From NCBI RefSeq assembly GCF_014650915.1, contig NZ_BMVW01000023.1:1-64000 (forward strand): a DNA stretch of 64,000 nt. Direction: 5' to 3'. Made by a program: the position numbers and the translations under genes. The notes under the pieces were generated by a model, which was given only the letters and a program-made list of their open reading frames with translations, ran no database searches and was not told where the DNA came from. Positions 1 through 19,800 of the stretch are shown here, piece after piece. The stretch is from Streptomyces poonensis (GTDB lineage Bacteria; Actinomycetota; Actinomycetes; Streptomycetales; Streptomycetaceae). The stretch's first letter is position 1. Each line of letters starts with the position of its first letter.

Positions 1-1
1 C

Positions 2-2551
2 GGTGAGGTGGTCGCCGGTCTGTCGTTCGAGCAGCCGCGGATTCCGGTGGTGTCCAACCTGACGGGGCGGCTGGTGGAGGCGTACACGCCGGAGTACTGG
101 GTGGAGCACGTCCGGGAGGCTGTGCGGTTCGCCGACGGCATCGCGACGCTGCACGAGCTGGGTGTGACCACGTTCGTGGAGGTCGGCCCGGGCGGTGTGC
201 TGAGCGGTTTGGCGCAGGAGTGTGCGGGCGAGTCGGTGGCCGTGCCGGTGCTGCGCGGTGACCGGTCCGAGCGGCAGGCGTTGGTGACGGCTCTGGCCCG
301 GCTGCACACGGTCGGGGCCTTCGTGGACTGGGGTGTCTTCTTCGCCGGTGCGGGGCGGACCGATCTGCCGACGTACGCCTTCCAGCGCGAGCGGTACTGG
401 GTCGACGCCCCGCAGGCCGCCGCCACGGCGGTGGACCCGGTGGACGCGGAGTTCTGGCGGACGGTGGAGCGTGAGGACCTCCAGGCGCTGACCGACACCC
501 TGGACATCTCGGCGCAGGACACGTTCGGTGACGTACTGCCGCGCCTGTCCTCCTGGCGGCGTCGGCGCCACGAGGAGTCGACCGTCGACAGCTGGCGCTA
601 CGGGATCACCTGGAAGGCGATGGCCGACCTCGCCCCGCAGGACTCGACAAGCAGCGGCGTATGGCTGGTACCGGTCAGCGCCGGGCTGCCCGACGACGAG
701 TGGAGCGCCGCGTGGCTGCGCGGGCTCGCCGAGCGGGGCCTGACCACGCTGCCGGTACCGGTCGATCCGGCCACCGGCCGTGAGGAACTGGCGGCCCAGC
801 TCGCCCGGGCGGCCGACGGCCGCAGCGTGACGGGCGTCCTGTCGCTGCTCGCCGTCGACGGCGAGGCCGCCCCGGCGGCCCCCGCACTGACCAACGGTGT
901 CGCGCTGTCCCTTCTGCTCGTGCAGGCCCTGGGCGACGCGGGCATCGGCGCCCCACTGTGGTGCGCGACCCGGAAGGCGGTGGGCGTGAGCCCCGCCGAC
1001 GAGCCGGCGGACCCGTACCAGACCCAGGTCTGGGGCCTGGGCCGGGTCGCCGCGCTGGAGCAGTCGCAGCGCTGGGGCGGTCTGGTGGACCTGCCCGGCG
1101 CGGCGGACGACCGGGCCGTCGGCCGACTCGTCGCGGTGCTCGGCCAGCGGGACGAGGACCAGGTCGCGATCCGCGACCGCGGAGTGTTCGCACGGCGCCT
1201 GTCGCATCTGCCCGCCGCCCGTCGTGACCGCTCGTGGTCGCCGCGCGGGACGGTGCTGATCACGGGTGGTACGGGTGCGCTGGGCGGGCACGTGGCCCGC
1301 TGGCTCGCCGGGGCGGGTGCGGAGCACCTGGTGCTCACCAGCCGTCGCGGTCTCGACGCTCCCGGCGCCGCCGCGCTCCGGGCCGAGCTGGAGGAGACGG
1401 GCACGGCCGTGACCGTCACAGCCTGTGACGTGGCCGACCGCGATGCGGTGGCCGCCCTGCTCGCCGAGCACACCTTCACCGCCGTCGTCCACGCGGCCGG
1501 CTCCGCCGAGGCGGGCATGCTCGCCGAGACAAGCCTCGACGCCTTCGCGGAGACGGTCGCCGCCAAGGCCCTCGGCGCGATGCACCTCGACGAGCTGCTG
1601 GGCGACCGGGAACTGGACGCCTTCGTCCTCTTCTCCTCCATCTCCGGCGTGTGGGGCAGCGGAGGCCAGGCCGCCTATTCGGCGGCGAACGCCTTCCTCG
1701 ACGGGCTGGCGCAGCACCGGCGGGCCCGCGGCCTCGCCGTGACCGCGGTCGCCTACGGTCCCTGGGCCGAGGGCGGGATGGTCGCCGACACCGGGGACGA
1801 GGAACGGCTGCGGCAGCGAGGCCTGACCACGCTGCGGCCGGACCGGGCGATCTCCGCACTGCACGGTGCGCTGAGCGGCGGGGACGGCGCGGTCACCGTG
1901 GCGGACGTGGACTGGGAGCGGTTCATCGTCCCGTTCACCGTCAGCAGGCCGAGCGCGCTGCTGAGTGATCTGCCCGAGGTCGAGAAGGCTCTCGCGGCGA
2001 CGCCTCGTGAGCAGTCCGCCGAGCCGTCCGCGCTGAAGAAGAAACTGGTCGCGCTCTCCCCGGCCGAACGGCAGCGCCTGCTCGTGGACACGGTCCGCGC
2101 GCACGCCGCGGCCGTACTCGGTCACAGCGGCACCGCGGCGGTCGAACCGGACCTGGCCTTCCGGGACCTGGGCGTCGACTCCCTGACCGCGGTGGAGCTG
2201 CGCAACCTGCTCACCGACGACACCGGTCTGACCCTCCCCGCGACGCTGGTCTTCGACCACCCGACGCCGGAGGCGGTCGCCCGGTACCTGGAGAGCGAAC
2301 TCGTCGGCGGCACGGGCCCGGGCGAGCTGTCGGTCTTCAGCGAGCTCGACCGGCTGGAGTCGGTGGTCACGACCGCAGCCGCAGAGGAGACGGTCAGATC
2401 AGGGGTGCGCAGGCGGTTGCAGGAGCTGCTGACCCTGGTCAGTTCCGCCGGCGAGCCGAGCACGGTATCGGCCGACGCACAGCGAGAGCTCCAGGACGCG
2501 ACGGTCGACGACATCTTCGATCTGATCGATCAAGATCTAGAGGACATCTAG
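2..2551 (+). CDS. pteA4: Modular type I polyketide synthase, C-terminal part (AT end-KR-ACP), cut by window edge
   Basis: The window opens inside an acyltransferase; the frame is open from base 2. Order seen: end of AT, ketoreductase, ACP, C-terminal docking region. The AT serine motif lies outside the window, but the visible AT tail is nearly the same as the malonyl-type AT of the next protein. The KR has an intact cofactor loop (GGTGALGGH near base 1264), the Lys/Ser/Tyr/Asn set (Tyr codon at 1676) and a Trp in GVWGSGGQ with no LDD motif, which marks an A-type stereochemistry. There is no DH or ER, so the module leaves a hydroxyl, as needed in a polyol segment. The ACP phosphopantetheine Ser is at 2180-2182 (GVDSLT). 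The gene ends 37 bases before pteA5. The symbol assumes the filipin gene order of S. avermitilis, in which this would be the penultimate PKS protein. Confidence 0.85.
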   Translation, partial: GEVVAGLSFEQPRIPVVSNLTGRLVEAYTPEYWVEHVREAVRFADGIATLHELGVTTFVEVGPGGVLSGLAQECAGESVAVPVLRGDRSERQALVTALARLHTVGAFVDWGVFFAGAGRTDLPTYAFQRERYWVDAPQAAATAVDPVDAEFWRTVEREDLQALTDTLDISAQDTFGDVLPRLSSWRRRRHEESTVDSWRYGITWKAMADLAPQDSTSSGVWLVPVSAGLPDDEWSAAWLRGLAERGLTTLPVPVDPATGREELAAQLARAADGRSVTGVLSLLAVDGEAAPAAPALTNGVALSLLLVQALGDAGIGAPLWCATRKAVGVSPADEPADPYQTQVWGLGRVAALEQSQRWGGLVDLPGAADDRAVGRLVAVLGQRDEDQVAIRDRGVFARRLSHLPAARRDRSWSPRGTVLITGGTGALGGHVARWLAGAGAEHLVLTSRRGLDAPGAAALRAELEETGTAVTVTACDVADRDAVAALLAEHTFTAVVHAAGSAEAGMLAETSLDAFAETVAAKALGAMHLDELLGDRELDAFVLFSSISGVWGSGGQAAYSAANAFLDGLAQHRRARGLAVTAVAYGPWAEGGMVADTGDEERLRQRGLTTLRPDRAISALHGALSGGDGAVTVADVDWERFIVPFTVSRPSALLSDLPEVEKALAATPREQSAEPSALKKKLVALSPAERQRLLVDTVRAHAAAVLGHSGTAAVEPDLAFRDLGVDSLTAVELRNLLTDDTGLTLPATLVFDHPTPEAVARYLESELVGGTGPGELSVFSELDRLESVVTTAAAEETVRSGVRRRLQELLTLVSSAGEPSTVSADAQRELQDATVDDIFDLIDQDLEDI

Positions 2552-2588
2552 TTCTTGGCGCTCCACCCAAGACGACAGCCGAGGACGG

Positions 2589-12671
<10,083 letters not shown>

Positions 12672-12728
12672 CCGGCCGGCGGCCACCGCGGGCCCCCGGA
12701 CACCGACAGAACACAGGTAGGAGAGAAC

Positions 12729-13985
12729 ATGACGAAGACCCTGTACGAGATAGGCGAGCTTCCGCCGCTCGGCGAGGTACCCGCGCAGATGTACGCCGCG
12801 GTGATCCGCCAGGACCGCTACGGTGAGCCGAAGCAGGCGTTCCGCACCGAGGTCGTCGACACCCCGCAGGTCGGCCGGGGCCAGGTGCTGGTCTACGTGA
12901 TGGCCGCCGGCATCAACTACAACAACGTGTGGTCCTCGCTGGGCCGACCCGTCGATGTCATCGGGATGCGGCAGCGGCAGGGCGCGGCCGAGGACTTCCA
13001 CATCGGCGGCTCGGAGGCCTCCGGCGTGGTGTGGGCCGTCGGCGACGGCGTCCGCAACGTCAAGGTGGGCGACCACGTGCTGCTCACCAGCGGCCAGTGG
13101 GACGAGACCGCCGAGGACATCCGGATGGGCGCCGACCCGCTGACCTCGGAGAGCATCAAGGCCTGGGGGTACGAGACCAACTTCGGCTCCTTCGCCCAGT
13201 TCTGCCGCGTCGACGAGTACCAGTGCCACCCCAAGCCCGCCCACCTGTCCTGGGAGGAGTCCGCGGCCTTCCTGCTCACCGGGCCCACCGCCTACCGGCA
13301 ACTGTTCGGCTGGCAGGGCAACACCGTCCGCCCCGGTGACCCCGTGCTCATCTGGGGCGGTGCGGGCGGCCTCGGCTCGATGGCCATCCAGCTCGTCAAG
13401 CTCGCCGGCGGCGTCCCGATCGCCGTGGTCTCCAGCGAGGACCGCGCCGAGTACTGCCGCAGCCTCGGTGCGGCCGGCACCATCAACCGCCGCGACTTCG
13501 ACCACTGGGGCCGGCTGCCGGACTCCACGGACGTCGAGGGCTCCAAACGGTTCCTGCAAGGCGCCCGCGGGGTCGGCAAGAAGATCTGGGAGATCCTCGG
13601 CGAGCGCAAATCCCCGCGGATCGTGCTGGAGCACAGCGGCCAGGACACCCTGCCCACCTCGATGTACCTGTGCGACAACGCCGGCATGGTGGTCATCTGC
13701 GGTGGCACCTCCGGCTACAACGGGGACATCGACCTGCGCCACCTGTGGATGCGATCCAAGCGCCTCCAGGGCTCGCACTACGCCGGCACCCGTGAGTGCC
13801 GCGAAGTCATCGAGCTGGTCGGGGCCGGAATGCTCGATCCCTGCCTGTCCGCCTGCGAGAGCTTCCGGGACATCGGGCGGATGCACCAGATGATGCACGA
13901 CAACGTGCACCCGTCCGGGAACATGGCCGCCCTCGTCAACGCGACCCGGCGCGGCGAGACCACCCTCGCCCTGCCCGCCGCCTGA
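12729..13985 (+). CDS. pteB: Crotonyl-CoA carboxylase/reductase homologue (alkylmalonyl-CoA extender supply)
   Basis: This is a medium-chain dehydrogenase/reductase of the CCR family, 418 residues, about the family length. Such enzymes reductively carboxylate 2-enoyl-CoA with NADPH and CO2 to give alkylmalonyl-CoA. Visible marks are the N-terminal GroES-like half (AAGINYNNVW near residue 60, a CCR signature), the Rossmann loop GGAGGLGSMA near 214 and a CCR-type C-terminus. It lies directly after the PKS whose last AT is atypical, so the inferred substrate is 2-octenoyl-CoA and the product hexylmalonyl-CoA, which would give the six-carbon side chain of filipin. A good ribosome binding site (GTAGGAGAG) precedes the ATG. 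Chain-length preference cannot be read from the sequence with certainty. Confidence 0.92.
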   Translation: MTKTLYEIGELPPLGEVPAQMYAAVIRQDRYGEPKQAFRTEVVDTPQVGRGQVLVYVMAAGINYNNVWSSLGRPVDVIGMRQRQGAAEDFHIGGSEASGVVWAVGDGVRNVKVGDHVLLTSGQWDETAEDIRMGADPLTSESIKAWGYETNFGSFAQFCRVDEYQCHPKPAHLSWEESAAFLLTGPTAYRQLFGWQGNTVRPGDPVLIWGGAGGLGSMAIQLVKLAGGVPIAVVSSEDRAEYCRSLGAAGTINRRDFDHWGRLPDSTDVEGSKRFLQGARGVGKKIWEILGERKSPRIVLEHSGQDTLPTSMYLCDNAGMVVICGGTSGYNGDIDLRHLWMRSKRLQGSHYAGTRECREVIELVGAGMLDPCLSACESFRDIGRMHQMMHDNVHPSGNMAALVNATRRGETTLALPAA

Positions 13986-14053
13986 CCGGCCCCGCCGAAC
14001 CACCCTCCACCCCTTCCACCTCCGTACAACGAACCATCAACGCAAGGAGAGTC

Positions 14054-15250
14054 ATGCCCGAGCCCACCGCCGCGCCCGCCGTTCCCAAGGCCCGCAGCTG
14101 CCCGTTCCTGCCGCCGGACGGCCTGGCCGACATCCGGGCCACCGCCCCGGTGACCCGGGCCACCTTCACCAGCGGCCACGAAGCCTGGCTGGTGACCGGC
14201 TACGAGCAGGTACGTGCCGCGCTGCGCGACCCCTCGTTCAGCGTCCAGGTGCCGCACGCGCTGCACACCCAGGACGGCGTCGTCACCCAGAAGCCCGGCC
14301 GCGGCAGCCTGCTCTGGCAGGACGAGCCGGAGCACACCATGGACCGCAAGCTGCTCGCCAAGGAGTTCACCGTCCGGCGCATGCAGGCGCTGCGGCCGAA
14401 CATCCAGCGCATCGTCGACGAGCACCTCGACGCCATCGAGGCGCAGGGCGGCCCGGTCGACCTGGTGAAGACCTTCGCCAACCCGGTGCCCTCCATGGTG
14501 ATCTCCGACCTGTTCGGTGTCCCGGTCGAGCGCCGGCCGGAGTTCCAGGAGATCGCCGAGGCGATGATGCGGGTCGACCAGGACGTCGCCGCCACGGAGG
14601 CCGCCGGCATGCGTCTGGGCGGGCTGCTCTACCAACTCGTCCAGGAGCGCCGGGCCAGCCCCGGGGACGACCTGATCTCGGCGCTGACCACCACCGATGA
14701 CCCCGACGGCGTCATCGACGACATGTTCCTGATGAACGCGGCCGGCACCCTGCTGATAGCCGCCCACGACACGACCGCCTGCATGCTCGGCCTCGGGGCG
14801 GCCCTCCTCCTGGACCGCCCCGACCAGCTGGCCCTGCTGCGCGAGGACCCCTCGCTGATCGGCAACGCGGTCGAGGAACTGCTGCGGTACCTGACCATCG
14901 GCCAGTTCGGCGGCGAGCGCGTCGCCACCCGGGACGTGGAGCTGGGCGGCGTGCGTATCGCCGCGGGCGAGCAGGTCGTCACACACGTCCTCGCCGCCGA
15001 CTTCGACCCCGCCTTCGTCGAGGACCCGGAACGCTTCGACATCACCCGCCGGCCCGCCCCCCACCTGGCCTTCGGCTTCGGTGCCCATCAGTGCATCGGC
15101 CAGCAGCTCGCCCGGATCGAGCTGCAGATCGCCTTCGAGACCCTGTTCCGCCGTTTCCCGACCCTGCGGCTGGCCAAGCCCGTCGAGGAGCTCCGCTTCC
15201 GCCACGACATGGTCTTCTACGGCGTGCACGAGCTGGCCGTCACCTGGTGA
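14054..15250 (+). CDS. pteC: Cytochrome P450, CYP105P1-like (filipin C26 hydroxylase)
   Basis: This is a 398-residue soluble bacterial P450. Seen: the I-helix oxygen-activating motif AAHDTT near residue 238, ExxR (EELLR) near 278 and the heme loop FGFGAHQCIG near 340. From knowledge of the S. avermitilis filipin cluster, the first P450 after the CCR gene is CYP105P1, which hydroxylates filipin I at C26; that assignment rests on gene order and overall similarity. Start ATG 14054 has AAGGAGA seven bases upstream. Electrons probably come from the ferredoxin gene at 16586. The absence of other tailoring P450s in this block fits filipin III; pentamycin would need a further C14 hydroxylase. Confidence 0.9.
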   Translation: MPEPTAAPAVPKARSCPFLPPDGLADIRATAPVTRATFTSGHEAWLVTGYEQVRAALRDPSFSVQVPHALHTQDGVVTQKPGRGSLLWQDEPEHTMDRKLLAKEFTVRRMQALRPNIQRIVDEHLDAIEAQGGPVDLVKTFANPVPSMVISDLFGVPVERRPEFQEIAEAMMRVDQDVAATEAAGMRLGGLLYQLVQERRASPGDDLISALTTTDDPDGVIDDMFLMNAAGTLLIAAHDTTACMLGLGAALLLDRPDQLALLREDPSLIGNAVEELLRYLTIGQFGGERVATRDVELGGVRIAAGEQVVTHVLAADFDPAFVEDPERFDITRRPAPHLAFGFGAHQCIGQQLARIELQIAFETLFRRFPTLRLAKPVEELRFRHDMVFYGVHELAVTW

Positions 15251-15316
15251 CGCCCCGCCCGCAGCCGTTCCCGTACCGCCGGGCAGCCGCCGCCCCGATG
15301 GCCCGAAAGGCATGAC

Positions 15317-16531
15317 ATGACCAAGACCGAGATCCGCCGTCCCGGCGAGCCGGTCCCCTCCTTCCCCCAGGACCGGACCTGCCCCTACCAGCCGCCGAAG
15401 GCCTACACGGAGTGGCGGGGCGACGCCCCACTGACGCAGGTCACCCTGTTCGACGGCCGGCCGGCCTGGCTGATCACCGGGCACGCCGAAGGGCGGGCGC
15501 TGCTCGCCGACCCCCGGCTCTCCTCCGACTGGGGGCACCCGGCCTTCCCCGTCGTCGTCCGGCGCACCGAGGACCGCGCCGGCCTGGCGTTCCCGCTGAT
15601 CGGCGTCGACGACCCGCTGCACGCCAGGCAGCGGCGCATGCTGATCCCCAGCTTCGGCGTCAAGCGGATGAACGCCATCCGGCCCCGCCTGCAGAGCCTG
15701 GTCGACCGGCTCGTGGACGACATGCTCGCCAAGGGACCGGTCGCGGACCTGGTGTCCGCCTTCGCTCTGCCCGTGCCCTCCATGGCGATCTGCGAACTCC
15801 TCGGCGTCCCCTACGACGACCACGACTTCTTCGAGGAGTCCTCCCGCAACTTCGTGGGCGCCGCGACCTCGGCCGAGGCCGACGCGGCCTTCGCCGAGCT
15901 GTACAAGTACCTGCACGGCCTGGTCGTCAAGAAGCAGGCCGAGCCGCAGGACGGCCTGCTGGACGACCTGATCGCGCGCCAGCTGGAGGAGGGCGGGCTG
16001 GACCACAACGAGGTGGTCATGATCGCGTTCGTCCTCCTGGTGGCCGGCCACGAGACCACCGTCAACGCGATCTCCCTCGGGGCCCTCGCGCTCATGCAGC
16101 ACCCCGAGCAGATCGAGGTGCTGCTGGAGGACCCCGGCGCGGTGTCGCGCGTGGTCGACGAGCTGCTGCGGTTCACCTCCGTCTCCGACTACATGGTCCG
16201 GATGGCCAAGGAGGACATCGAGGTCGGCGGCACGACGATCAAGGCCGGGGACGCGGTCGTCGTCTCCATCACCCTGATGAACCGCGACGCCAAGGCCTAC
16301 GAGGACCCCGACGTCTTCGACGCCCGGCGCCACGCCCGCCACCACGTCGGCTTCGGCCACGGCATCCACCAGTGCCTGGGGCAGAACCTCGCCCGCGCCG
16401 AGCTGGAGATCGCCCTGAGCACGCTCTTCACCCGCATCCCCGGCCTGCGGCCGGCCGTCCCCCTGGACGAGGTGCCCATCAAGGCCGGGCACGACGCCCA
16501 GGGCCCGGTCGAGCTCCCCGTCACCTGGTGA
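15317..16531 (+). CDS. pteD: Cytochrome P450, CYP105D6-like (filipin C1' hydroxylase)
   Basis: This is a 404-residue P450 with the I-helix motif VAGHETT near residue 243, ExxR (ELLRF) near 282 and the heme loop FGHGIHQCLG near 348. It closely fits the CYP105D family. In S. avermitilis the second P450 of the filipin cluster (CYP105D6) hydroxylates C1' of the hexyl side chain, and the same role is inferred here from position. It sits 66 bases after pteC and 54 bases before the ferredoxin gene, so the three are probably co-transcribed. The spacing leaves room for its own ribosome binding site (GAAAGGCATGAC). Confidence 0.9.
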   Translation: MTKTEIRRPGEPVPSFPQDRTCPYQPPKAYTEWRGDAPLTQVTLFDGRPAWLITGHAEGRALLADPRLSSDWGHPAFPVVVRRTEDRAGLAFPLIGVDDPLHARQRRMLIPSFGVKRMNAIRPRLQSLVDRLVDDMLAKGPVADLVSAFALPVPSMAICELLGVPYDDHDFFEESSRNFVGAATSAEADAAFAELYKYLHGLVVKKQAEPQDGLLDDLIARQLEEGGLDHNEVVMIAFVLLVAGHETTVNAISLGALALMQHPEQIEVLLEDPGAVSRVVDELLRFTSVSDYMVRMAKEDIEVGGTTIKAGDAVVVSITLMNRDAKAYEDPDVFDARRHARHHVGFGHGIHQCLGQNLARAELEIALSTLFTRIPGLRPAVPLDEVPIKAGHDAQGPVELPVTW

Positions 16532-16585
16532 GGACCCGGACGGGCAGCAGCAACGGAACGGACGGATAGGAAGGCGGGTCACGCC

Positions 16586-16780
16586 ATGCGCATCACCATC
16601 GACCGAGACCGGTGCATCGGCTCCGGCCAGTGCGCCATGACCGCACCCGGCGTCTTCACGCAGGACGACGACGCGCTGGTCACCCTGGTTCCGGGATACG
16701 AGGAGGGAACGGAGGACCCGCGCGTCCACGACGTCCCCATGGCCTGCCCGGTACAGGCGGTCGAGATCCACGAGGACTGA
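16586..16780 (+). CDS. pteE: 3Fe-4S ferredoxin, P450 electron donor
   Basis: This is a 64-residue acidic ferredoxin of the kind paired with CYP105 enzymes. Cluster ligands are Cys10 and Cys16 (CIGSGQC) and Cys54 (ACP). The usual second Cys of a 4Fe-4S set is replaced by Gly13, so a 3Fe-4S cluster is expected. It would pass electrons from a ferredoxin reductase, not present in this window, to PteC and PteD. It is the last gene of the rightward PKS/P450 transcript and meets the leftward pteR gene at a strong inverted-repeat structure. Confidence 0.93.
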   Translation: MRITIDRDRCIGSGQCAMTAPGVFTQDDDALVTLVPGYEEGTEDPRVHDVPMACPVQAVEIHED

Positions 16781-16789
16781 GCGGCCCCG

Positions 16790-16888
16790 CCGTGAGGCGT
16801 GGCGCGCACGACCGTGCGAGCGGTGGCTCCGCCGGTACCAGGCGGCCGGGGCCACCGCTCGCCGGGACTCCGCGGCGGCGCCTCACGG
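16790..16888. terminator. Nested inverted repeats between convergent pteE and pteR
   Basis: Two nested inverted repeats lie between the convergent genes. The outer pair is CCGTGAGGCG (16790-16799) with CGCCTCACGG (16879-16888). The inner pair is a perfect 12-bp match, GCGAGCGGTGGC (16816-16827) with GCCACCGCTCGC (16851-16862). The outer arm reaches into the last codons of pteR. A bidirectional factor-independent terminator is the simplest reading; there is no long T-run, which is normal in Streptomyces. Confidence 0.6.
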
Positions 16889-19800
16889 GGACGGGGAGGC
16901 AGGCGGACCGGGCCGGTCGCCGTCGCCCTGGCCCAGCAGTTCCTCGAGCAGCCGCGTCGCCGGCAGTTCGGGGCCGAGGTACGCCCGCTCCTGATGCTGT
17001 TCGACAGCGGCCAGCATCGAGCGGAAGGTGGCCCTGGCCTCCCTTGTGCGCCCGCTGTGGTGCTGCGCCTGGCCCAGCAGCCCCAGATGGACGGGGCGGC
17101 GTAAGGACGTGCCGGACTGCCGCAGCCCGGCCAGGGAGGTGCGCATGAGGGCGAGGCCGTCGTCGTGGTCCCCCGCGTGCACCAGGCCCCACCCCCTCAC
17201 GATGCCCAGCATCGCCCTCCAGTAGTGCAGTCCGTGTTCGCCTGTGATGCGCAGTCCCTCGTCGCCCGAGGCGAGCGCGGTGCGCGTGTCGCCCTCCCAG
17301 GCCGCCACGAGCCCGTCCACGTACAGCGCGAGAGCGCGGTCGGAGGGTCTGTGCCCGAATTCGGTCAGTCCCAGCAGCTCGCGCCTGCGTGCGTCGGCGG
17401 CCCGCCGGTTCCCCGCGAGCCAGTGGGTCAGGGCGTCGTAGGAGCGGATGGAGACACGCGGGTCGTGCTGGAAGGCGGTGGGCGTCGGCGCCTGTCCCTC
17501 GTCGGCCAGGCGGTCCGCCACCGCGACGCCGCGCCCGAGTTCGGCGAGCGCCTGCGGCAGCATCCCGCGGACATGGAGCACGGTCCCCTCACCGTACGCC
17601 GCGCCGAGCACCGCCACGGGGTCCCCGGTCCGCAGCGCGATGTCCCGCAGCAGGCCGGAGAGCTGCCGTGCGGTGTCGTAGCGACCGGTGACCAGGTGTG
17701 CCGCGAACAGCGCCCAGAGGACCGCCGGATCCTCGGGAGCCTGCGCGGCGCTGCCGAGGGCGCGGCCGCGCGTCAGCACCGTCTCGGCCTCGCGGTGGCC
17801 GTAGCCGCGCGTGGTGGCGAGCACCTGGCCGAGCTCGATGTGCAGCTTCTGCTCCAGCCGCAGCGTGGCGGGGTCGTCCGGCGGCAGGAAGGCGATCAGG
17901 TGCTGCGCGCGGCGCAGCCACAGCTCCGCCTGCTCGTACGCGGGCGACTGCTCGGCGTGCTCCGCGGCGCGCAGCAGCCGGGGCAGCACCTGGGCCGGGG
18001 GCAGCGCGTCCTTGGCGTGCCAGCTGTGGTGCGCCAGGGACGCGATCTCCTCGTCGCCCACCTGCCCGCGCCGGCGTGAGCGCAGCGCGTCGGCGATCCT
18101 GGCGTGCAGGCGCTGGCGGTCGGCCGTGGGCACTTGGTCCAGCAGCGTCTCCTGAGCCATGGCGTGGACGAAGTGCAGCTGCCCCGGGTGGTGCGGGTCC
18201 TCCTCGAGCAGCCCGGCCCGGACGGCCGACTGCAGTCCGGCGGCGACGGGTTCGCCGGGTGCGGCGGTCCGGTGCAGCAGGTCGGTGTCCACCTCGGCGC
18301 CGATGGCGGCACACAGCCGGAGCACGCGCAGCACCGGCTCGGGCAGCTCGGCGAACTGCTGGTGCAGTGCCTCACGTACGCCGGGAGGAATGTGGGTCAG
18401 GAGCGCGTCGACCGCGTCCGGGTGGTGGAGTTTACGCGCATCGCCGAAGAGGGAGAGCAACTGCATCACGAAGTACGGGTTGCCCTCGCTGCGCCGGTGC
18501 AGCACCTCGACGACCTCCGGGGCCACACCGGGCCCCGCGTGCGCCTCGACCAGAGCGCCGACGGCGTCCGCGGAGAGACCGCACAGCCGCAGGGTCTCGG
18601 CCCTGGGGCCGCGCAGGACGTCGGCGACCTTGCGGTGCAGCGTCGCATGCGCATCGGCCCCGAACGTCCGGACCGTGAACACGATGCCGAGCGGACTGCC
18701 CTGGCACCGGGTGCTCACCATCCTGAGCAGGTCCAGGGAGGCGGTGTCCGCCCACTGCAGGTCCTCCAGGAGCAGCACGAGCGGGTGCTGCGCGGCAAGT
18801 TCGAGCAGTACCTCGCAGACCGCGTCATGGGTGAGGAAGAGGGCCCGGGACGGGGCCGGGAGGGCGCCTTCGTCGGTGGCCCGGGCCGCAGACCGCTCGG
18901 GCATGAGCGGGGCGAGAAGGTCGCCGTACGGCTGTGCCGCCGCGCGGAAGGCATCGGGCCGGGTGGCGGCCAGCCGCCGCAGGATCTGGGTCCACAGCCA
19001 GTAGGCGGGGACGCCCTCGCCGGCGAAGCAGTGGCTCCATACGGCCTCCGGCCCGGCAGTCTTCTCCCGCGCCTCCATGCCTTTCAGGCGTGCGGCGAGT
19101 TCGAGGAGCAGGCGCGTCTTCCCGATCCCCGGAGGACCGAGGACGCCGGCCACATGGCCGTTGCCCACGACCGCGCCGGCGGCGGCGGCCGTCAGGCGGT
19201 CCAGTTCTGGGCCGCGGCCGGTGAACGGCGAAGGGGCCGCCGCCCACCCCTGCCCGGGCTCCGGGTGTGCGCCGGCTTCCGCACCGTCCGCCCGTCCGTG
19301 TGCCGGCCAGGCCGGCGCCCGCCACCGGCCGGTCCCGTCCGGCGTCCCGACGACATCCGCCCACGCTTCCGGCGGCATGTCGGGCCGCACCTCCGGGCGC
19401 GTGCCGTTCCCCGTGGCCCCGTCCCCTCCGGCGGCCGCCCCCGCCTCGCCGTTCCCGCGCGCCGTGACGAGCGTCACGCCGACCCCGGTTCCGTCCCGCA
19501 CGGGTGGGACGGGCGTTGCGGGCGGTGCAGCGGCGGACGCGCGCGGTACCGGCGGCAGCATCTCGGAAGCAGCGCCCGCGCCCGGCTCCTGACGCATGAT
19601 CGCGTCCCTGACCCGGCGCAGCTCGGCCGCGGTGTCCACACCGAACTCCTCGACAAGATGGCTGCGTGTCCGCTCGTACACCTCCAAGGCCTCGGCCTGC
19701 CGGCCTAGCCGGGAGAGCGCCGTCATCAGATGGCCGACCAGCCGCTCCCGCGTGGGGTGGCGGCGCACCTCCCCGTCCAGATCGGTGGCGACGTCCTCGG

